From assembly GCA_027627225.1 (NCBI GenBank), contig CM051025.1:75665974-75729973 (forward strand): a stretch of 64,000 nt of DNA, written 5' to 3'. This document shows, piece after piece, positions 27,401-40,135 of this stretch. Under the pieces are notes generated by a model. It searched no databases. It was given only the letters and a program-made list of their open reading frames with translations, and was not told the DNA's origin. The stretch's first letter is position 1. Every line of letters starts with the position of its first letter. The DNA comes from Congeria kusceri. Its lineage: Eukaryota > Mollusca > Bivalvia > Myida > Dreissenidae. Both the position numbers and the translations under genes were made by a program.

Positions 27401-30400
27401 ACAAGGGTTTGGAAATGATAACTGCTAATGAAAGTACGGCATTTGAGAAATTTTTGTAATGTTTTTTTTTTTGTAAGAACAGGGGAACTTTGAACGTTTT
27501 TCTGTAAGTAAATTCTTCGATAAGCAGGTACTAATATATAGTTTATGTACATTTATGCTATATTTATATGATTATATTATCGAAACAACGCGAGCTAAAC
27601 AAAAGTCCATAACGAACAGACCCCATTATTTCTTCTACGTATTTCATTCACACAATTTTGTATTAATAAATAACTGTAAACTTGTTTATTAATAACAATT
27701 AAGACACACAATCGATTGGTATTCCATCAAGATTCTCAAAAAAGGATACTGCTGATATATTTTTAAATACAGGCATATATTTGCTAATATCTGCTATCTT
27801 TTAAGTTCAGAACATTCTATTGCAATGAAAATCCCAAAGCCAGTTTTTTCTCTGTCTGTAGATAAAACATTTGCACAGCAATAGACGTCAATTGTAAATG
27901 TGATGAAAGATCAATTCTTTTAAAAATTCACTTCCTGTTCCCATGCCTAAAATTCCTAAAATATCTTGTTCAGTGGTTGTCTATAAAATCTAGCACCAAG
28001 TAAGATTTTGTACATTGTTGTCATCAATCAGGATAGAATGGGCTTTACTTATGACTCGTCATGTTTTCTACCACGACGAAGGTTTTTAAGCAATCAACAT
28101 GTCATCGTATATCTAAGCTGATACCCATCTTGAATCACATTGGAACAATTTAGATTATTACACCTCACGTGGCCACTCTGTGTATTTTTTCCATAGACCA
28201 AAAGTTATATCCCAGGGTATTATTTTTTCATATTACCCTCGCGCGGAGCTAAGAATAGAACAGCGATTATTTTTCAAAACAAAACAAAATTAAACGACTA
28301 TGCAAAACAAAACAAAATTGAGCGACTATGCACATTTTACCTCCAAAGTGCTCACGTCGATCCACGGCTTTTTACAATTAATATCCAGCTACAAGCATTT
28401 GCAATTCCTTTTTGTATCCACATAGCTAAACCTTTTTTATTTCAATTTTTCGTCTGAACCGTGCTAACCAGAAACGCGATGGGATTTCGATGTCTGGTCA
28501 GAACGTTTCTTTAAATTCGTATTTTCTCTGCGAACAGGTATCAAATTATCAATATTTGCATCCAAAATAATTTTAGACATCACCGATGATGGTTTTTAAT
28601 TCTGTGTTTAAACACGACTCAACACAATCCTATGTAATAATATCAGTCCGCTGAAAACTGGTTTGTGTCGTCACTGCACATATTGTTTACAGAATTATTA
28701 TGCTACACATTTATCCGTTATGTGATCTGCATATCCATTAAACACTTTCAATCAACTGTATGTTCCTTTTTGAATCACACGATAACGTTCGCCCGTTTTT
28801 CGCCGTGTATATAACCGATTTAAACTAACGCGCTGTAGAAACTTCATATCGATCACGCCGTGTTTAAAATTGACACGTCTAAATATAGCTGTACACACTC
28901 AATTGTCATTACGATCGTAATCGTAAATGTCCAAATTTCCATTGAAAGTGTAATATGCCAATAGGTAACACACTGAGCTTGTGTTCAAGAAAAAATAAAA
29001 AATTAAATTATACTGTACACACAAATTTAGCCGGTATTCTTTAATGTTCTGACGTGAGATATTTATTATAATGACGAAGTATATTTTTTACATCCTTGTG
29101 ACATAGCAAAATATAGAGTCAAACTGAAGTCTGTAAAGTAGATTGTTGCCCTTTGCAGTTCAAACATGTTATATGAATCATAAATGTATCATATAAATAG
29201 AAAAGGCAATAATACCTTTCTATGATCATATTCATGATAACAGAAGCTCAAACACTGTCATTGCCGTGTGATTTATGCGACTGGAGAACCAATAGCAAAA
29301 TACCATCAATATCGGTATCATGTAAAACCGTTAGGAATTATAATTTAAATTTACAAGACTTTATGTACTTCTGATAGAGTAAGAAATCTCAATAATTGCA
29401 AAAAATCAGACAAGATCGTACACATAAATGTAGAACGTTGACCATGCTTAGACATCGTTTTCCACAGTTATTTACCTAAAACTGTTTAATATTTGGCTCC
29501 TTAAGCACATTCCGCACATTTTAAAAACATGCCGTGAAATAAACATGAAATGTAATAGATGGCATCGCGTTCCTAGAGTCAGTTTACGTGCGCAATTTGC
29601 ATTCATTGACGGTCTGTAAAACGTTTATTCTTTTGTAGATGACAATCATGTCCAAGCAACTTGTTTAAAGTTTAAAATCATTATTTCCCAGAAGAGAATG
29701 TTAATGAGTTTCCTACATGTTAAAATAACAATCACCATATTTGAAGGTGTTGATGCATTTTCTTCAGAGACACATAACAGCGTGTTACAAAAGTGCGACC
29801 CGGTCTGCATTTGTTTCAGGGAAAACGTACTTTTACATGCATGTTCTTAATTTGAGGCAAGCGCACGACCGCCTTCACATAACATAAAACATTGTTTGTC
29901 CAACAACTTTAATGTTTATCGCCTAAGAACAGACCATGTTAGGCATTGACCATGTTTTCAACCCGGTTTAACTTCTCTTGAAAAAGATTGACATAATAGG
30001 TGCTCCAAGCAGTGTACAAATGTGTATCATGACACTTTTAGTACTTATTATGTGAATAGAAAAGACAATTACAAGAGAAATATTTGTGTGGTCAAATGAA
30101 ACCACACAAGAATTTCAATTTACGTAATTTACTAAAGACAATCAAAGAAAATCGAAACATATTTTATTTTTCATTTCAATCCTTTTTCAATCTCTTGAAT
30201 TATAAAGCAACGTTTCGGCTAATTGAAATTTCAACTATTCTTGTCAAGTGATGTCCTGTTTATTCTGGGTAGCGACTACGCTGTTTTGTAACTGAATACA
30301 AGTACACTCTACAGACTAATAAAACAGATGATGCTCTGTATTGAATTATTTTATGACAATACATCCACAAATCAATTCGTGTCAATACTGTTCCACCAAG

Positions 30401-32062
30401 TTAACATTCTTTTCCAAGCCTGCTGCATTAAGCATGTCTAGACGGCTAAAAATTATCAAAAGCTTGTCTATTAACTACTACATTTAGCAAACTACTCGTG
30501 CTTTTAGGGAAAAATGAACAGTGTCTTGATAAACATTAAAAACCATCAGGCTTGATAAGCGAAATATTAATACACAAAACATCTCGGAAGAAAAAATTAA
30601 ATAACATTATACCAATTGTATATGTATCACCTATTCACATGCATGGCCGGGTTCAGATTGTATTTAAAATGTCTATAGAAAAAAATACGACTATCTTATA
30701 TTACGACGTTTGTTTTCTCTCTCACTGCGGCAGTTGCATGACACGAAAATGTCAAAGGCAAATGTGATCCATGATCGATTATTTTTAAGTGTGACTTCCT
30801 GATCCCATGCACGATGAGGTTTAGCCTGCATGTTTATTGTACTGGATATCGACCGTTGTAATGTACAACAGATGTTTCGAGTGCACACCATGCAAGTTTT
30901 TTCTTATTTCTTTACAGCTTGCATCAACCAGTAATTCACCTTGCATGACAGGAATAGATTATCATACAAAGTACCCTGTACACATGGTATACAACATGTC
31001 GCTGTTTATATAAATGGTTCAATAACGTATTAAGATATTATCTCTTATGATTGTATATAGTAGTTTGACTTAAACCAGCAGTGTGAATGGAGTGAAACAT
31101 CGGCACATATTCATTTTGTTGCACATTGTTGATGTTATTGTCACAAAGTACAGTTCGTTGTATTTTAAAATTAAGATGGAAAGCCTAACATACATAACAC
31201 TAGAAAGTCCCTTTACTTTCAAGATTTGACATTGCAACGTGCGTTTGTATGTAGACATTCTCTCAGACAACCTCGAAGTACCAGTATTCGATCAGGAGCG
31301 AACGCATTTATCGGCCATGCATCGTGGTCCGCGAACAGGTTTTAAACCATGACACCGGAAAGCGAACAGGTTTCAAACCATGACACCGGAAACCGACTGA
31401 TATAATTGACGAACGCAATGTCTGTGGGACACATTAGCTCTTGTAATGTATGTGCTAATGTCAATTTGCACGCATGTTGACGGTAATTTGGGACGTCTGC
31501 CTCTTCATCTTGCGCAATACTGCGAATCTATGTCAACATCAAACAAATGTCTGTCCATGTATGTCCATGTATGTTGGTACGAGTTACTAAACTTTACTTA
31601 AAGGATTCTACGTGTGCCTGTGACTATCTTAGAGGAGAAGTATCTTTCAAAATAAATATGTTTTGTGTTTAAATAAATGTATAATAATAACCCAAATATC
31701 TGTAACTGTTTTAGTATTGTGCAGATGGTGCAATCCAAAAGTTACGTTGATATATCATTTTTGTAGCGAAAACATTTCGTATTAATTGTATACAAAATAT
31801 AAACAAAGGTTGTTGACAATGTGTACATAGTTTTCTGGTGTATATTTTATTTTGTATGCACTTAATCATAATAATTTAAGCATATTGGCTTTCTTTCTTT
31901 CGTAATTCTATCATCACATTGAAGGATAATATCCCTTTAAGAAATTAGCATATTTAGTTGTTAGCATCTGAAATATGACGGTTGGAATCATCATGATTTT
32001 AACTCATTTATTATTGCGCGAAAATAAGAAGCGTCATTTTGAATATCATGAACATTTCCCAA
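24420..32062. repeat. Array unit U4 (7643 bp)
   Basis: Full unit, closest to U3, from which it differs by few bases until about 30700. There it switches to the 'cgacg' variant found in U1, U5 and U6. Two short patches carry U1/U6-type or U1-type variants instead of the U3 type: about 25390-25500 and about 26060-26225. Its right end at the U5 border lacks a net 15 bp that includes the founding junction. Confidence 0.93.
26008..26851 (+). pseudogene. Decayed LINE fragment (U4)
   Basis: Carries a private 1-nt deletion near 26199 that shifts the frame and ends it at 26218-26220. It does not have the TAA of U2, U3 and U6. Downstream it follows U3, including the 'gtgggagc' change and the common frameshift. 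It also has a private Arg to Ser change (gcgcag for gcgccg) at about 26229. Confidence 0.85.
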
Positions 32063-32502
32063 AGGAATGAAATACCACAAAAAGTCCAGTATCATTGGCA
32101 GCTGCTTTACTGGTTCACACGCATGACTGGGTTCAAATCGTATTTAAAACGACTGTCGGAAATAAATTTAAGACTTAGTGATTTTGTTTGTACATGTTTT
32201 AGTATAAATTATCAGCTAAAAATGTCTTATAAATTTTAGAAAATATAACATTATCAGTTCTGTCCAGTATTTGATCTTGATAGTAAAAGTTATAATCTTG
32301 CATACCTTTGTATTGTAACTATGGCATCGGAGGAATATCAGACGAGGGATCTTCGTAAACGTTGTCGCGCTCAGTGACTTGTTGCAGCCAATGACGGTTG
32401 CTAGTGGCATAATTCATTACCTGTGTCACAGTTATAATGGAGGTGTTGTTAACATCATAGGGTATAGATGGGTATTCCTATCCTTTGGGTTTTTAGCTTT
32501 AA

Positions 32503-32514
32503 TTGTGTAGAAAT
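32503..32514. repeat. Target-site duplication, left copy
   Basis: ttgtgtagaaat, identical to 40505-40516 on the far side of the LINE. In the uninterrupted units this 12-mer occurs once at the corresponding place (for example about 1845-1856 in U1), which confirms a simple insertion. Confidence 0.92.
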
Positions 32515-32848
32515 TTTTTTTTTCTCATTTATTTCTCACATGTTTTTATAATATAATATACATCGACATCTATTGGTAAATGGTACATGATAATGTATCT
32601 GAGAGTATGCACGTGTGTGTACCTTTAACACATGGCAAATGTTTTGCGTATGCGTGAAAACATTTTCAAATTATTGAGTTATTTATCTTAAGAAAAGGTT
32701 AAATGAAAAAAAAAAAATACTTTTTTTAACTATGTGTACTTTTAATCAAAAACAAGTATTTTATTTTCGTTTGAGAAAGATTTTTCATTTAATTGTTTTG
32801 CCATAAATATGTTTGTATAGTATAAATGATGGTTCGTAAAATTATGAA
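32515..32848 (-). other. LINE 3' UTR and poly-A tail
   Basis: AT-rich, non-coding stretch between the ORF2 stop and the target duplication. It ends in about ten A on the coding strand (T run 32514-32523). A second A/T run lies near 32705-32727. No gene is present. Confidence 0.8.
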
Positions 32849-35605
32849 TCACCTGAATTGATCCCATTTTTTTTGGTGTTGTTCATATTTATTTTTTATG
32901 AGAGCAATCGCAGATTCAATTTTTATTCTATTATTTAGGTATTCAATAAAGTATGCAAATGTTGGTATGCATTTTTTGTATTTCATTTTAAATATAAATG
33001 ATTTTAATAGGATAATAATGAAGTTAAATACATCTGAGTGTAGTTTATTTTCAGTGCATCCAAAGAAAGCATTGGTTTTATTTATTTTAATTGATATGTT
33101 TTTACTAACAAGAAATGTTTCCGTCTTTTTCCATATTATTTGAACATGTTGGCACTCCCAAAACAGGTGGTCTAATGTTTCAATATGCGATTGACAGAAA
33201 TCACATAAGGTACTGTTGTTAAGTTTGCATTTAAAAAGATATGTATTTGTGGGGACAATTCGCATAATAAATTTGTATTGAAAGCTTCGTAAAGACATGT
33301 CGATGGTTGAAAGTTAGGGCACAATATAGATTTTTTTCCAAGTAGTCACGTCTATATCAGTAAGATGTTTGTTCCATTTGTTTTCAATATTTTTATTTTC
33401 CTCGTTTTGCAATTGAATATTGTATATAAATTTATTCACGTATTTTGTTTTAGATACTGCTTTTGACAAAGTTTCTTCTGGTTGATTGATATTCAGCTCT
33501 TGAATGGTTTCTTCGGTTTTATATTTTGTTGGAATAGACGTTATTAAGGTGTTGAATTTCATAACATCGTTGGTATTGATGTCGTATAGGTATTTAATGC
33601 TTTCAAAGTTATACATCGTTTTATTTCTGAAGTCATAAAGTTGATATATGTATTTTACACCTTTGTCATACCATTCGCGGTAAAATAATATTTTGCCGTT
33701 GGCGGTTATTGACTTGTTATTCCATATTATTTCCTTTTTGACGTGTTTTTGTGAATGTTGTGATTTGTATATTTCATTTGTAGAAGACCACGATGATATA
33801 ACATCATGGAGAAACGTGTTTCCCCTGCTTATTTCTGTTATAATGTTTTCACTGAGTTCACTGTCAAAAATTAGATTGTTTCCATATTTGTGTAATTTTA
33901 AGTCCCATAAAAGTTTCCATTTACCACAGTTTTCTGAGTCTAAGTATCTTTTTATCCAGCTACTTTTTATTGAAGTTAAGAAATTATTAATGTTTGTAAG
34001 ATTTAATCCGCCATTTTCATACTTTTGATATAGTATTTTTCTTTTAATTTTGTCCGGCTTGTTGTCCCATATAAAGTTAAATATACTGTTTGTTATATTA
34101 TTCAGTATTACGCTAGAAGGATTCGGTAGAACTGAAAAGGGGTAGATTAATTTTGGCAACGCAAACGTTTTAATTACAGTGATTTTGCCCATTAAGTTTA
34201 GTTTCCTGTGTTGCCATTGTTTTAAACATGTATTAAACTCATTTAGTTTTGGGATTAAATTATTTTGTACATTCAATTCACTTTGGTTGCAAAAACTTAT
34301 TCCTAAAGTTTTTGCTTCTTGAGATGTCCAAATAAAAGGTATTTCATTGCAGAATTTAATGTTTGTTTTATTCAAGGATCCAATTCGTAATATCGTTGAT
34401 TTCGCGGTATTAAGATTAAGGCCTGATACCTTTTTGAATTCAGCCAGGGTCTCTACTAATGTTTTGAATGAATGCTCGCATCCATTAATAAAAAAAGTTG
34501 CGTCATCGGCGAAGAAAGTTTGTTTTATTTCGTTTTCTGATACTTTTATGCCGTTAATTTTGCTATTTTGTTCAATATAGTTTGACAATAGTTGCAAACA
34601 TATTATAAATAATGTTGATGACAACGGACAGCCTTGTCTGACTCCTTTTTTTATTTCAAAACTATCTGTAAGATGCCCATTGTTTATGATTAAGGTTTTT
34701 ATGTTAGTGTAAAATACTTTGACCCACTGGATAAGGTTTGACCCAAAATTTAATTTTTGAAGACATTTTATTATAAATTTATGGTTTAAGCTGTCAAAAT
34801 CTTTTTCAAAATCTGCAAAGAATAACAGTCCGGGTTTTTGTGTTGCATTTAAATATTCTATTACATCAAATATCACTCGGACATTTTCTCCAATGTATCG
34901 ATTTTTCATAAATCCTGTTTGGTCAAAGGATATAATTTGAGGTAAGCATTTTTTAATTCGGTTTGCGATGGCTTTTGTAGCAATTTTATAGTCTATAATT
35001 TAATAAACTTATAGGTCTCCAGTTTGCAAGATAATCTAGATCTTTTCCTTGTTTTGGTAGCAGTGTAATTATGCTTTGTTTTTGCAACTCAGTAAGCTCG
35101 CCTTTATCAAATGAATAATTAATTGAGTTTATATAATAGGATTTTAGTGTATTCCAAAAGATTTTATAAAACTCGACGGTTAAGCCATCTGAACCTGGAC
35201 TTTTATTGTTACTCATTTCTAACAGTGCAATACCGCATTCATATTCGTTAAGTTTTCCTTCACACGATTGTTTGCTTTCGTTAGTTAATATTTTAATTGA
35301 AGTGCTGAAAAAAATTTTGTCATCGTTTATTTCTTCTGACAAATCACTTTTAAAGAGGTTTTTATAGTACCTAACTTCTGCCTCCAAACTTTCATCTCTT
35401 GTTTCAAGTGTTTTACCATTTTCGATGAGTTTATTAATTGCCTTTTTTCAGCATTTTTCTTCTCCATGTTTGCAAAATAAGCTGTATTATGTTCATTGTT
35501 TTCTATTTTGATAGCTTTAGATCTAAGTATTGAACCATTTATTTTTGTTTCATAAATTTGTTCTAGGTTCAGTTTTTTTTGTTTAATTAATTCTGAAAGG
35601 TCATC

Positions 35606-35670
<65 letters not shown>

Positions 35671-35717
35671 TACTACTACTACTACTACTAGTGTTATTAT
35701 TATTATTATTATTGTTA

Positions 35718-35758
<41 letters not shown>

Positions 35759-36736
35759 GCAAATTTGTTGTTTTTCGAGCAGGCGAATGTCATTTTCTAG
35801 TTTATTTTCTTCTATTTTGTTTTGTTTCTTTTTATAAGATGTGTATTTAATGGTTTCAGTTCGTACGGTACCTATTATTATTTCCCAAAGTGTATTAGGA
35901 TTTGAGTCTGAGTTAAAGTTTACCACATCATGTATGCTTAATTTAATCTTTTCTTGATATTCAGTATCTAATAACATTGAGTTATTTAATTTGAAATAGC
36001 CTGGCCCTTTTCCTAATAGAGATTCGTTAATTGATATATATACTAGAGAGTGGTCGGTTTTATATCCAGGTTTAATGTTACATATATTAATTAAATTACA
36101 CAAGTTATCTGATATCAGGAAATAATCTAGTCTACAATGTATTGGTGGTTTTGAATTTGAATGCCAGGTATATTGTAATTTTTCTGGGTGTTTAGTTCTC
36201 CAAATATCTGTAAGTTCACATGATAATAAAGTATTTAAAAGAATTTTTCTGCACTTTGGATGTGTTTTATTACTTCCGTTCTTTTTATCTATATTTGTGT
36301 TCAAGACAGTATTGAAGTCTCCTCCTACGATATATGATTTATCATTGTTCAATAGGAGATAATTTTGTAGTGCATCAAAAACTGTTATGTCGTCAGAGTT
36401 TGATCCGTAAACATTTATAATTGTGATGAGTTTATTTTGAATTGTTATATCGGCAGAAAGTAACCGACCTACTATAATTTCTCTGCTTTGAATAATTTCT
36501 ATATTACTTTTAGGATGAATAAAAATGCCAACCCCTTCGCTATTTGTTTTATTTCCACTATAAACGAATTTTCCAGGCCAATCATATTTCCATTTTTCCA
36601 AATTATCTTTTGATAGATGTGTCTCTTGTAGCATGTATATTGAGTGATTTAACCCTTTGAGCCATTCAAAAATTTGTAATCTTTTATGTTTATTGCTTAA
36701 ACCGCGAACATTTACTGTTGATATTAAGGTTTCCAT
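32849..36736 (-). pseudogene. LINE ORF2: endonuclease-reverse transcriptase, broken
   Basis: In an intact element this protein nicks the target and copies the LINE RNA into DNA. The N-terminal APE-type endonuclease starts METLISTVNVRG at ATG 36736. It shows QETHL (residues 37-41), GGDFN (138-142), RLDYFLIS (202-209) and TDHS (227-230), so its catalytic pattern looks complete. A poly-Asn/Ser tract follows at about residues 335-385. The RT part shows FADFEKDFDSL, GVRQGCPLSS and FFADDA (residues 31-41, 89-98 and 132-137 of the stretch starting at 34909). At the C-terminus is CDFC...H...C, then IW. Lesions: a frameshift near 35430, another near 34990-35000, and an in-frame TAA at 33316-33314. About 1295 codons in all. 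This copy cannot make the full protein. Confidence 0.9.
35605..35759 (-). repeat. In-frame trinucleotide microsatellite in ORF2
   Basis: On the plus strand this is mostly ATT repeats, with a central block of ACT repeats (about 35669-35690) and a few GTT units. On the coding strand it reads AAT/AAC and AGT, giving about 22 Asn, one Thr, seven Ser and about 21 Asn. It lies in the linker between the endonuclease and RT domains. Because the period is three, length changes keep the frame. Confidence 0.95.
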
Positions 36737-37623
36737 AGATGAATGTTTATAGGGTGTTCATAGTATTTATGGCAAAACAATTGTTGTATTAACGCATAAT
36801 GCGTTTTGTTATTGAGAAAGAAAAAAATCATTTTGGATTGTGGTCTTAAAAAACGTAGATCGTCTGATTTGGTAAAATGCAATATTTACTGGCGCAAAAA
36901 TTTATTGTTTTACAATTCTTCAAAAAATACACGTGGACTTTTTTGCAGATTATTTAAGGAAGTTAAATTTTTATATGAGATAGAGATAGAGATTCTTGTA
37001 GTTAACAGAAAACAATAAAAGAGAGAAAAAACAACAACAACAACATACTAATTAGACAAAAATAAGAGAAAAAAAAAAAAAAAATGAGCATTGGAACACA
37101 TTTAAGTATCCCTTTGTCCTTGACAGAATACGAAAACAAAAGCGGACAAAGAAATATAATGTGTTATGCTAAAAATTAACATGCCTATCTATACCTATTT
37201 TACACTCATTTCTTGTTAAAAGTTTTTTTTTAGATTTATGCTATAAATTTATCCAAGAAAGGAATGTCTAGGTAATAAAAGGTTTAAGCTGACATATAAT
37301 TTAGATATATAGCTATTATATTTGATAGTGCACATTACACTTTATGCTATGGGTTAAATTATATCATATAGTTGCATTAATATAAATATAAGGGAAAGGT
37401 GTTTAATCGGTTATTCGTATCTGTAAACAATTAATTTACTTAAAATTTATGAAAATATTTAATTTGTGTTTTCATTTCATATATAATTATTCTGAGTGTT
37501 TACAGTTACAGACATATTATCAACATACAGCATCATGTTGTTGTTTTTTCATTGTCTGACATGTGAATATTTTGTTCTAGATAAACTTTATCATCATAAT
37601 GTTATATTTGTAACCAATTTTAT

Positions 37624-37825
37624 AGCACAATAGATGAATCATTAAATACAACAAGTTGCTAACAATATATATTACATGAAGGTTACACCTCATGTAAAAT
37701 ATCACATTATATAACAGTATTATGTTATAGCACAATAAGGTTCAGTAGATACAACAATATGTTGACAATATTGTAAACTGTAAAGGGTTTAAACTACAAC
37801 AGCTGTACCTCATGTGTAATACCAA
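37624..37825. repeat. Degenerate ~107-bp direct duplication
   Basis: Two copies starting tagcacaata (about 37624 and 37731). Each has a 'atacaaca' block and a later 'cctcatgt.aaata'-like block, diverged by small indels. It lies inside the LINE spacer. Confidence 0.5.
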
Positions 37826-38394
37826 TTACTATTATTTTGTTTAAAAACTATATGTGTATCCTCTTGCGAAGTTCGGAAGATAACAATAGATTCATTAACC
37901 ATGTTAGGTGAATATCGCATGCACGTTGTAAGCTAAAATGCAAAAATATATGCAGCATCAAAAAGGAAACACCAAAATACTATTTTGTTTGAGTTCAATT
38001 TTTGTAAACCGTATTATGAAAAGTTGATACATTCTTTTTAAGAACATGTACTAGAGGTATGAAAGCTGTTGCGTTAGTGCTACAGTGAACGGGTATTTGA
38101 TTTTAATTCAGACATATTTAACATTTCAAAAATATATTTTTGTGATAATGTTTCTAGATTGATGTATCTACAACAACAACACCATGTCTATTCGTGTAAT
38201 ACAAACATGCAGGCATATTAAATTGTGATCAAATTAAAATCAAGTTGTAAAGAGCTTATTTCTATTTGGTTAAAAGAACAACTTAGTACCTGATGGTAAA
38301 ACATTGATAATATTTCTAATAATTTACTTTCTGCGTGATAGTTTAAAGCACAATTTAAGATATTTTTACGACATAATTTGTGTTTATATAAATG

Positions 38395-38990
38395 GAGTAA
38401 ATAAACATTTGTATTTGACCATACCCACCTATTAACAGCTACACATTTATATATACATTAACACATATACACGTTTATACACTCATACCTTTAAGTTGAG
38501 TTAGATTTAATAAATGTTACAATTTTAATATTTTTTTTTTTTTAATTATCATGATTTATGTAAACAATATTAATCGAATTCATTTTTATTATATAGATTG
38601 AGTAAATAAACATTTGTATATGACCATACGCACCTTTTAACAACTTCACATATATCTATAAATGAACAAACATACACGTTTATACACGCATGCTTTTAAA
38701 TTGAGTTAGATTTAATATTTGTTACAGCTTTAATTCATTATTACAATTATCATTATTTGTCTTAAACAATATAAATCGATTTCATTTTTATTTTATAGAT
38801 CGAGTATATAAACATTTGTATATGACCAAACCAACCTATTAACAACTACACATTTATATATACATGAACACACGTACACGTTTATACACACATGCCTTTA
38901 AGTCGAGTTAAATATTTGTTACCAGTTTAATTCATTATTACAATTTTATCATGTTTTTTGTAAACAATATTAATATAATTTTATAAGATA
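38395..38990. repeat. Tandem repeat, ~203 bp x 2.9
   Basis: Three head-to-tail copies start at about 38395, 38600 and 38802, each with gag.a.ataaacatttgta, then a 'ctacacatttatata'-like block, 'acacgtttataca', 'gagtta' and 'gtaaacaatattaa'-like ends. Periods are 205 and 202 bases, with roughly 80-85% identity by eye. Located in the LINE spacer just downstream of ORF1 on the coding strand. Confidence 0.85.
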
Positions 38991-39244
38991 TATTATATAA
39001 TTGAAAAATGTTACTGCAATCGTATATGCGCACTTTTTCGTTAATGTACGTACATGATTCTGGTATGTTCATAATAGGACGTTCGATTAAAAAAGGTGTA
39101 TACAAGATTTGTATATACTATGCTGAATGTTTTCCACCCATAGTACAGCGATACTTCTTCACGCTTGACTTGTGTGTCTGTTCAACGTTCTGCACTGTTG
39201 ATTTCAGTTCATATGTATATTTCACCACAAAGATTTGGTCCAGG

Positions 39245-40135
39245 TTACAGGTTCATACCAATTAGGATTTTATATTCATCAAACTGTATCACTCGTATGT
39301 CCCCTCTTGCATTTTTGTGGTGTATTTTTCCGTCCCACGACCAGACAGATTCTTGATCAGATGTGGTCCTCTTTATTGTCATGAGTACTTTCTGATTGAT
39401 ATGTGTCAAATCCTCGTTTAAGAAGATGCCGGTCCCTTTAAATTGCCGTCTGTTTGACATGACGTTATTCCTTTTCAGCCTCGACACGAATTTTACTATA
39501 ATAGGACGTGTATGGCCATCTCTGGTCTTCCTAATCTGTGTGCTATATCAATATCTGATTCTTGCAGGTTCAATTTTGAAATTTTTTCATTCAATATCCG
39601 TACAATCTTATTGGTGGTTGTTTCAGCCGATTCATTGGAGTTTTTCACTCCATTCTCTAAACTTTCAGAGATACCAGAAATGCGTATGTTGTTTCTACGC
39701 CCGTATTGTTCAAGATCGTTTATTTGACCAGATTGTACACGGATGCTCTCTTGCAAGTTTGTGATATTTTGGGCTTCATTTTCTTGGTTTGTCACTATTT
39801 GCTTTTCTAGCAGGGTTATTTTACTTTTCAGGGTGTCATTCTCTTTCTCCTTTTCGAAGATTTTGCTTTCAAGAACATTTATTTTGTGCTCTACAGATTT
39901 AAGAATTTCGTCTTTCATATTGGTTATTGTGTCCACAATGACTTGTTTGAGGGATAAGTTCCTTTCTTATGTCTGTTTCAGCCATAATCGTTTCAGTTTC
40001 TTCTGTAATGATTTCTTGTGTTTTACCTTTCTTTTTCTTTTGTTTAATTGTTTGTTTTTCTTTATGTTGCTGTATACTGGTGTCTAATTCGCTACCACTT
40101 GAATCACTATGCTTTCTTTTGGAGATATCGGACAT
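39245..40135 (-). pseudogene. LINE ORF1: coiled-coil RNA-binding protein, broken
   Basis: ORF1 proteins of L1-type elements trimerise and coat the LINE RNA. The frame starts MSDISKRKHSDSSGS at ATG 40135, with a Lys-rich segment after it. A heptad-like coiled coil follows (KSVEHKINVLESKI, LKSKITLLEKQIVT), then the RNA-binding core QYGRRNNIRISGI and DIDIAHRLGRP. A C-terminal part includes RPIIVKF, FKGTGIFLNEDLT and VWSWDGKI and ends at 39245. Two frameshifts split it, one near 39965 (before the coiled coil) and one near 39515 (inside RP-GHTRPIIVKF). The motifs in order and the position 5' of ORF2 make the assignment secure; this copy is inactive. Confidence 0.85.

Larger units (their letters stand above)
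36737..39244. other. Long ORF1-ORF2 spacer of the LINE
   Basis: About 2.5 kb of very AT-rich, non-coding sequence between the two LINE frames. It contains A-rich runs at 37020-37085, a degenerate ~107-bp duplication near 37624-37825 and three ~203-bp tandem copies at 38395-38990. Most L1-type elements have a short spacer or overlapping frames, so this is long. Either the family has it by nature or another element inserted here; I see no clear target duplication to decide. Confidence 0.6.

Noticed and set aside
35587..35793. Poly-Ile/Val frame
   Set aside because: An out-of-frame reading of the ATT/ACT microsatellite in ORF2.
1925..38990. CRISPR-like array among the short repeats
   Set aside because: The short tandem repeats are head-to-tail without unique spacers, and the sequence is eukaryotic.
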